A stretch of 26,655 nt of DNA from JBPCPM01 sp050999155 (GTDB lineage Bacteria > Actinomycetota > Thermoleophilia > Solirubrobacterales > 70-9). The stretch spans positions 1 to 26,655 of the forward strand of contig JBPCPM010000141.1 of the NCBI GenBank assembly GCA_050999155.1, in the 5' to 3' direction. Numbering within the stretch: position 1 is the first letter of the stretch; each line of letters starts with the position of its first letter. This document shows, piece by piece, positions 21,983-26,655 of this stretch. The notes below the pieces were generated by a model. That model was given only the letters and a program-made list of their open reading frames with translations. It ran no database searches and had not been told where the DNA came from. The position numbers and the translations under genes were made by a program.

Positions 21983-22934
21983 GAAGCTGCCGGGCGTCGG
22001 GCGCCTGTTCCGGGGGCGCTCGGCGTGGTCGCCGGCAGCGCTCGCCCTCGTTGCCGTGCTCGGCGCCGGGTGCGGGGCGGACCGCGCGGAGCCGGCGCCG
22101 GTCGTCGCCACCACGGGATTCGCGGCCGACATCACCCGCCAGCTCGCCGGCCCCGATCTGCCGGTGGCCCAGCTGATCCCCGACGCCGCCGGCCCCCACG
22201 ACTACCTCCCGAGCGCCCGCGAGCGCGAGCAGGTGGCCGACGCCCGGTTGCTGGTCGCGATGAGCCCGGACCTCGAGCAGACCTTTCCCATCGGCGAAGC
22301 CCGCGCCCGGTTCTTCATCGCCGATCACGTCGGACCTCTGCGGCGTCTCGGCCCCACGGCAGACGAGTCCGACCACGGACCCACCGGCCAAGACGAGTCC
22401 GACGACGACCACGCCGGGATCGATCCCCATGTCTGGACCGACCCGACACGAGTGGCGCGTGCCGTGCCCGCCCTCGCTAGGCGACTCGCCCGGCTCGATC
22501 CGGCGCACGCGGACGAGATCCGCGGCCGGGCCGCCGCCTACGTGCGCCGGCTCGAAGCCCTGGACGCCGAGATCCGGCGTCTGTCGGCCGTCGTGCCGCC
22601 GGCCCGGCGCCGGCTTCTGGGCTCCCACGAGACGCTCGGGTACTTCGCCGACCGCTACGGCTTCGCGCTGCTCCAGGGCCCGTTCGGTCAAGCACCGGAC
22701 GCAGGCGCCAGCGCCGGTCGGCTGCACCGGGTCATCGACGCGGTGCGCGCAGCGCGCGTGCCGGCCGTGTTTGCCGCCGAGGCGGACGATCCCAAGGTGC
22801 TCGAGCAGGTGGGGCGCGAGACCGGCGCGGAGGTGGTCGACGACCTGCTCATCTCTGCCTCCGACGAGCGGCATCGTGGGTACGAGGCATCGCTGCGGTT
22901 TACGGCGACCCGGATCTCCGAGGCCCTGCGGTGA
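21966..22934 (+). CDS. znuA: Zinc ABC transporter, substrate-binding lipoprotein
   Basis: ZnuA (cluster A-I) captures Zn2+ outside the membrane for the ZnuBC permease. The 322-aa protein has a signal with lipobox LGAGC near residues 33-37. Predicted zinc ligands are His in AGPHDYLPSA, His in DPHVWTD, His in LGSHETLGYFA and Asp in EVVDDLL. A short acidic loop with His (ESDHGPTGQDESDDDHAG) near 135-155 replaces the longer His-rich loop of other members. ATG 21966 lies within an operator-like site; ATG 21981 is an alternative that removes 5 residues. The stop overlaps znuC. Confidence 0.92.
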   Translation: MRTDLMKLPGVGRLFRGRSAWSPAALALVAVLGAGCGADRAEPAPVVATTGFAADITRQLAGPDLPVAQLIPDAAGPHDYLPSAREREQVADARLLVAMSPDLEQTFPIGEARARFFIADHVGPLRRLGPTADESDHGPTGQDESDDDHAGIDPHVWTDPTRVARAVPALARRLARLDPAHADEIRGRAAAYVRRLEALDAEIRRLSAVVPPARRRLLGSHETLGYFADRYGFALLQGPFGQAPDAGASAGRLHRVIDAVRAARVPAVFAAEADDPKVLEQVGRETGAEVVDDLLISASDERHRGYEASLRFTATRISEALR

Positions 22935-23704
22935 GCCCTTTCGCTCGGCCTCCGGCGCAGCGCCCACTCGTGCGCGTGGAGGGCCTCACGGTCGGCTACG
23001 GGACGACCACGGCCCTCGACGACGTGAGCTTCGAGCTCGACCGCGGATGTTCGGTCGCTGTGCTGGGACCCAACGGGTCGGGCAAGAGCACCCTGTTCGG
23101 TGCGCTCGTCGGGCTGGTGTCCTGCGCCCGTGGATCGGTCGAGGTGGCCGCCGAGCGCATCGCCTACCTCCCGCAACACCTCAACCTCGAGCCGAGCTTC
23201 CCCCTCACCGTCGCCGACGTGGCCGACATGGGCCGGTGGGGGAGACGGGGCTGGCTGCGCCGGTCCGATGCGGCGGACCGCCAGGCGGCGGAGCGGGCGA
23301 TGGAGCTGCTCGGCGTGGCCGATCTCGCCAACCGGCGCCTGCACGAGCTCTCAGGCGGACAGCGCCAGCGCGCGCTGCTCGCCCAGATCGCCGCCCAGGA
23401 CGCCGAGCTGCTGCTCCTCGACGAGCCGGCGTCCGGGGTCGACCGCCCGACCGAGCGCGCCCTGCGCGCCCTGATCGCGTCCTGGCGCGATGAGGGACGG
23501 ACGGTGATGGTGGCTACCCACGACCTCGAGGCCGCCGCGCGCAACTACGACGTCGTGCTCGCCCTCAACGGGCGGCTCGTGGCCCACGGGCCGCCGGCGC
23601 GGGTCTGCGTCGAGCCGGTGCTGCGCGAGACCTTCAGCGGCCACGTCGCCCGGCTCGGCGACGACCTGGTCGATACCTCCCACCACCATCACGAGGCCGG
23701 CTGA
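22931..23704 (+). CDS. znuC: Zinc ABC transporter, ATP-binding subunit
   Basis: ZnuC powers import of zinc. The 257-aa protein has Walker A GPNGSGKS at 46-53, a Q-loop in AYLPQHLNLE, the signature LSGGQRQRALLAQ near 141, Walker B AELLLLDEP near 160-168, and the H-loop in MVATHDLEAA. It ends in HHHHEAG, a His-rich tail that could bind zinc. GTG at 22931 overlaps the znuA stop by 4 nt (GTGA), so the genes are co-translated. Confidence 0.93.
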   Translation: MSPFARPPAQRPLVRVEGLTVGYGTTTALDDVSFELDRGCSVAVLGPNGSGKSTLFGALVGLVSCARGSVEVAAERIAYLPQHLNLEPSFPLTVADVADMGRWGRRGWLRRSDAADRQAAERAMELLGVADLANRRLHELSGGQRQRALLAQIAAQDAELLLLDEPASGVDRPTERALRALIASWRDEGRTVMVATHDLEAAARNYDVVLALNGRLVAHGPPARVCVEPVLRETFSGHVARLGDDLVDTSHHHHEAG

Positions 23705-23707
23705 GCC

Positions 23708-24550
23708 ATGGGCGAGCTGCTCATCGAGCCGTTCTCCTCGGAGTTCATGCGCACCGGCGTTGCAGCAGCGATGGTGGTCGGGGCGATGTGCGCGGTCGTC
23801 GGCACGTTCGTCGTCATCCGCGGCACGGCCCTGCTGGCCGATTCCCTGGCCCACGGTGTCCTGCCCGGTGTGGCTGTCGCCGTGGTCATCGGAGCCGGGA
23901 ACGCCGACCCCGGAGGGCTCGGGGTCCTGCTCGGAGCGCTCGCCGGCGCCCTGGTCACCGCCGTAGGGACCGCGGCGATCCTGCGGCGCAGCGGCCTGCG
24001 CGACGATACCTCGGCGGCCTTGATGTTCGTGTTCATGCTCGCCCTCGGCGTGGTGCTGATCTCGCGCGTGTCCAACTACGCGGTGAACCTCAATGCGCTG
24101 CTGTTCGGCGACGTGCTCAGCGTGCAGCCCGCCGACCTCGCGGTCACGGCGCTGCTTGCCGCCGGTGTCGGGGTGGCCTGTGCGGCGCTGTACCGCCCGA
24201 TCGTGATGGTGTCGTTCGATCGGCGGCGGGCCGCCTCGCTCGGATTGCCGGTCGCGCGGGTCGAGCTGGCCGTGACGGTACTGCTCGCCGTGGCGGTGGT
24301 CATCGGGTTCCGCGTCGTCGGCGCGCTGCTGGTGTTGGGCCTGCTGATCGCCCCGCCGGCCGCCGCCGCGCTGGTGACCCGGCGGATCCCGTCGATGATG
24401 GCCGCCGCCGCCGCGCTGGCGGTCGCGAGCGCCCCGGTCGGGATGCTGGTGTCCTGGCACCTCGACGTGGCGGCCGGGGCGGCCATCGTTCTCGTCGCGG
24501 TGAGCGCCTGCCTGGCCGTCGTCGTCGTGCGGCCCGGCCCGGGCCGCTGA
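23708..24550 (+). CDS. znuB: Zinc ABC transporter, membrane subunit
   Basis: This ABC-3 family permease forms the zinc channel. The 280-aa protein has about 8-9 hydrophobic helices. Conserved parts are FVVIRGTALLADSLAHGVLPGVAVA near 36-60, LLFGDVLSV near 131, SFDRRRAASLGLPV and VVGALLVLGLLIAPPAAAAL in the C-terminal half. It starts 3 nt after the znuC stop and closes the znuACB operon. Confidence 0.93.
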   Translation: MGELLIEPFSSEFMRTGVAAAMVVGAMCAVVGTFVVIRGTALLADSLAHGVLPGVAVAVVIGAGNADPGGLGVLLGALAGALVTAVGTAAILRRSGLRDDTSAALMFVFMLALGVVLISRVSNYAVNLNALLFGDVLSVQPADLAVTALLAAGVGVACAALYRPIVMVSFDRRRAASLGLPVARVELAVTVLLAVAVVIGFRVVGALLVLGLLIAPPAAAALVTRRIPSMMAAAAALAVASAPVGMLVSWHLDVAAGAAIVLVAVSACLAVVVVRPGPGR

Positions 24551-24573
24551 GCCCGTCTGGCACGCTGGCGTCC

Positions 24574-24750
24574 ATGCGCGACGAGGTCACCGTCACCTGC
24601 CCGTGGTGCTGGGAGCCGGTCGGGCTCGTGGTCGACCCGGCGATCAGCGGCCGGATGACGCTCGACTGCGAGGTCTGCTGCCGGCCGTGGGACGTCGAGG
24701 TGCGCTGGAGCGGTCCGGAGCCGGAGGTCTCGGTCGAACAGCAGCAGTGA
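24574..24750 (+). CDS. CPXCG-motif zinc-ribbon small protein
   Basis: The 58-aa product has the pattern VTCPWCWEPVGLVVDPAISG followed by LDCEVCCRPWDVEVRW. Two Cys pairs, CPWC and CEVC, with a further Cys make a small zinc ribbon, like the Cys-rich CPXCG family (function unknown). The classic CPxCG reads CPWCW here, so the Gly is replaced by Trp. It starts 23 nt after znuB and may be co-transcribed with it, which would link it to zinc supply (inference). The ATG has no clear ribosome site. Confidence 0.75.
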   Translation: MRDEVTVTCPWCWEPVGLVVDPAISGRMTLDCEVCCRPWDVEVRWSGPEPEVSVEQQQ

Positions 24751-24766
24751 CGGGCGATCGCTCGGC

Positions 24767-24772
24767 TAGGCT
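24767..24772 (+). promoter_or_regulatory. -10 box TAGGCT of a leaderless hydrolase transcript
   Basis: TAGGCT is followed by 8 nt (GCCAGGCC) and the hydrolase GTG at 24781. There is no ribosome binding site in the gap. The spacing matches that of surE. Confidence 0.45.
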
Positions 24773-24780
24773 GCCAGGCC

Positions 24781-25695
24781 GTGGTCGACCTGCAGGAACT
24801 GATCGCCAAGGCGGTACCCGGCCTCGGCCGGCTTCCCGACCCGCGCGCCCCGCGGAACCTACCTCCGGGCCGGGTGGTGCACGTGCCTGGTCATGGCGAG
24901 CTGTTCTGCCGTGACAGCGGGGGAGCCGGCCAGGCGGTGCTGCTCCTGCACGGATGGCTCGTCACCGCGGACATGAACTGGTTCCGCGCCTACCAGGACC
25001 TGATCGACGCCGGGTACCGCGTCGTCGCCCTCGACCACCGCGGGCACGGGCGGGGCCTGAGGCGCCCCGAGCCGTTTCGCCTCTCCGACTGCGCTGGGGA
25101 CGCCGCCGCGCTGGTGGAAGAGCTGGGCTGCGGCCCCGTCCTGGCCGTCGGGTACTCGATGGGAGGACCAATCGCCCAGCTGCTCGCTCGCGATCACCCC
25201 GACCTCGTCTGCGGCCTCGTGCTGTGCGCCACCTCCTTGCACTGGAAGGGCCGGCGCGAGAGTCGCATGTGGAAGGGGATGGGCCTCGTTCAGGTCGGCA
25301 TCAACATCTTCCCCCACCTGTTCTGGAAGATCGGCGTTCACGCCGGGCAGCTGCGACCGACCCCCGTCAGCTCATGGCTCGTCAGCGAGCTCAGCCGCGG
25401 CGACGCTCGCGATCTCGCCGAAGCGGGGCGCGAACTCGGCCGCTACGACGGGACCGAGGGGATCGAACGGGTCGAGGCTCCGGTCGCGGTGATCGTCACC
25501 GCCCGAGACGAGGACGTCCCGCCCCGACGCCAGCGGCGCCTGGCCGATGCGCATGGCGCCCCCGCCTTCGAGGTCGACGGCCAGCACCTTGCCGTCACGA
25601 CCAACCCCGACCGCTTCAACCCCGTGCTGCTCACGGCCCTGGGCAACGTGGCAGACCGGGCGGGGCGATGCGCGCCCACCGCCACCCCCGCATGA
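24781..25695 (+). CDS. Alpha/beta hydrolase, Ser-nucleophile type
   Basis: The 304-aa protein has an alpha/beta-hydrolase fold. The oxyanion motif is LLLHGWL near 54-60, then ALDHRGHGRG at 83-92, the nucleophile Ser 126 in GYSMGG, a probable Asp in ARDEDVPP near 241-248, and His 269 in VDGQHLAV. A complete Ser-Asp-His triad and a short cap suggest an esterase or lipase; substrate unknown. GTG 24781 follows a TAGGCT box by 8 nt. It overlaps the lipoprotein gene downstream. Confidence 0.82.
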   Translation: MVDLQELIAKAVPGLGRLPDPRAPRNLPPGRVVHVPGHGELFCRDSGGAGQAVLLLHGWLVTADMNWFRAYQDLIDAGYRVVALDHRGHGRGLRRPEPFRLSDCAGDAAALVEELGCGPVLAVGYSMGGPIAQLLARDHPDLVCGLVLCATSLHWKGRRESRMWKGMGLVQVGINIFPHLFWKIGVHAGQLRPTPVSSWLVSELSRGDARDLAEAGRELGRYDGTEGIERVEAPVAVIVTARDEDVPPRRQRRLADAHGAPAFEVDGQHLAVTTNPDRFNPVLLTALGNVADRAGRCAPTATPA

Positions 25696-26144
25696 CCGGT
25701 GGCCGGGTCGCAGCGCTCCTGTGCGCGACGGCGCTGGTCGCGGTGGCCGGGTGCGGCGACTCCGACGAGCCCGCCGCGGTCACCGACACCGTGACCGTCA
25801 CGGCACCCACCCCCGACGAGGGGGCGGCGCCGGCCCAGACCGAGAGCGGCGAGGCCACCACCGGATCCGGGAGCGCCGCGGCGCCCGACGGGAGCGACGC
25901 CACGCCTCGGGGCTGCGGCACCGTCGCCTTCGAGGCCAACTCCGACGCGGGGGCGTTCGAGGTCCAGGCGACCGGGGTGGGCTGCGATACCGCCCGCGAG
26001 GTGGCCCGGGGCTCGCGGACCGGCGAGCGCAGCTACGAGCGCTCGGGCTTCCGCTGCGCCTCGAGCACCGGCGAGGGCCAGCTGCCGAGCCACGAGTATC
26101 GCTGCGAGCGGGGCGCCGATCTCGTCACCTTCACCGCCGGCTGA
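25668..26144 (+). CDS. Small predicted lipoprotein with Cys-rich C-terminal half
   Basis: The 158-aa protein has a lipoprotein signal (RVAALLCATALVAVAGCGD, lipobox VAGC with Cys about 29). A low-complexity Thr/Ala/Glu/Ser linker follows, then a compact domain with five Cys (RGCGTVAFEANSDAGAF, GVGCDTAREVARG, FRCASS, YRCERG). The domain resembles small secreted actinobacterial domains of unknown role. ATG 25668 gives a more basic N-terminus; ATG 25692, overlapping the hydrolase stop as ATGA, would give 150 aa and is equally possible. It lies within an operon with the hydrolase. Confidence 0.65.
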   Translation: MRAHRHPRMTGGRVAALLCATALVAVAGCGDSDEPAAVTDTVTVTAPTPDEGAAPAQTESGEATTGSGSAAAPDGSDATPRGCGTVAFEANSDAGAFEVQATGVGCDTAREVARGSRTGERSYERSGFRCASSTGEGQLPSHEYRCERGADLVTFTAG

Positions 26145-26193
26145 GCACCGTCGGCCCGGGTCCCCGGACCGTTTCAGGCCCTGACCGCGCGGG

Positions 26194-26199
26194 TACCTT
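26194..26199 (+). promoter_or_regulatory. -10 box TACCTT upstream of the superoxide dismutase
   Basis: TACCTT fits TAnnnT and lies 59 nt before the start codon, in the 114-bp gap after the lipoprotein gene. GTTTCA at 26171-26176 is a weak -35 candidate at 17-nt spacing. The leader would carry the GAAAGGGA ribosome site. Confidence 0.35.
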
Positions 26200-26258
26200 C
26201 CACGCAGCGGGAATCGCCCCGCTGCCCGCATCGCACGCGACCGAAAGGGACCAGCCAC

Positions 26259-26655
26259 ATGGCCTTCGACGTACCCGACCTTCCCTACGCCTACGACGCT
26301 CTCGAGCCCCACATCGACGAGCAGACGATGAAGCTCCACCACGACAAGCACCACCAGGCCTACGTGGACAAGGCCAATGCCGCGCTCGAGGGCACCGAGC
26401 TCGACGGCAAATCGGTCGAGGAGGCTCTCGCGTCGCTCGACCAGCTCCCCGCGGACCAGCAGGGTCCGTTCCGCAACAACGGCGGCGGCCACGCCAACCA
26501 CACGCTGTTCTGGGAGTCCATGTCGCCGGATGGCGGCGGCGAGCCCGGCGATGAGCTGGCCGACGCGATCAACGAGGCGTTCGGCTCGTTCGACGAGTTC
26601 AAGAGCCAGTTCGAGGCCAACGGCGTCGGCCAGTTCGGCTCGGGCTGGACGTGGC
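26259..26655 (+). CDS. Superoxide dismutase, Fe/Mn family (partial, N-terminal 132 residues)
   Basis: The enzyme converts superoxide to oxygen and hydrogen peroxide. The start MAFDVPDLPYAYDALEPHID, then MKLHHDKHHQAYVDKANAAL (first metal His), then NNGGGHANHTLFWESMSP (second metal His) and GQFGSGWTW at the window edge are all family hallmarks. The last two ligands lie beyond the window, and Fe versus Mn cannot be told. ATG at 26259 has GAAAGGGA 9 nt upstream. The reading frame runs off the end. Confidence 0.93.
   Translation, partial: MAFDVPDLPYAYDALEPHIDEQTMKLHHDKHHQAYVDKANAALEGTELDGKSVEEALASLDQLPADQQGPFRNNGGGHANHTLFWESMSPDGGGEPGDELADAINEAFGSFDEFKSQFEANGVGQFGSGWTW

Noticed and set aside
1..26655. 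CRISPR array, insertion sequence, integrase or attachment site
   Set aside because: I saw no regularly spaced repeats, no transposase or recombinase motifs, and no repeat of the tRNA-Pro 3' end downstream.

Overview
The window is very GC-rich chromosomal DNA, densely packed and read on both strands. It probably comes from an actinobacterium. Pointers are the rpmJ-rpsM-rpsK-rpsD-rpoA-rplQ order, Cys-containing (zinc-binding) forms of L36 and S4, an F420-type luciferase-like oxidoreductase relic, a WS/DGAT acyltransferase, many GTG/TTG starts and many start codons lying 6-9 nt after a TAnnnT -10 box (leaderless style). A deep lineage such as Thermoleophilia is a guess from overall gene flavour; no 16S is present.

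Layout. 1-2859: end of the ribosomal alpha operon (rpmJ tail, rpsM, rpsK, rpsD, rpoA, rplQ) closed by a 12-bp GC hairpin. 2920-5800: a small accessory insert with a methyltransferase, a broken F420-type oxidoreductase gene (one nonsense codon and two frameshifts) and an alpha/beta hydrolase with an Asp nucleophile. 5797-9492: truA, surE and ligA, nearly gap-free. 9522-12737 (minus strand): DHA2-type MFS exporter, TauE/SafE anion permease, Rrf2 regulator and a 33-codon Shine-Dalgarno-led small ORF just before the regulator. 12837-19139: DacB-type peptidase (minus), patatin lipase (plus), long-chain acyl-CoA synthetase (minus) and WS/DGAT acyltransferase (plus). The last three form a plausible neutral-lipid turnover and storage set. 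19194-21314: a 59-aa IF2-N-like protein with a strong promoter, a Nif3-family protein lacking any normal start codon, and divergently an unknown 93-aa protein plus a membrane-anchored thioredoxin-fold protein. 21327-21400: tRNA-Pro(CGG). 21423-24550: a zinc-uptake module, zur facing znuA-znuC-znuB across two 15-bp operator-like repeats. 24574-26655: CPXCG zinc-ribbon protein, alpha/beta hydrolase, small lipoprotein and the start of a Fe/Mn superoxide dismutase.

Most genes belong to known families. The points most worth a second look are: the leaderless-promoter pattern shared by about ten genes; the Nif3 gene that seems to begin at ATC on a symmetric bidirectional promoter; the small ORF coupled to the Rrf2 gene; interleaved inverted repeats (pseudoknot topology) between patatin and the acyl-CoA synthetase; the paired Zur-box-like sites, one overlapping the znuA start codon; and the fresh oxidoreductase pseudogene. 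I did not find a clear new multi-gene system, and no CRISPR array, transposase, integrase or attachment site is visible.
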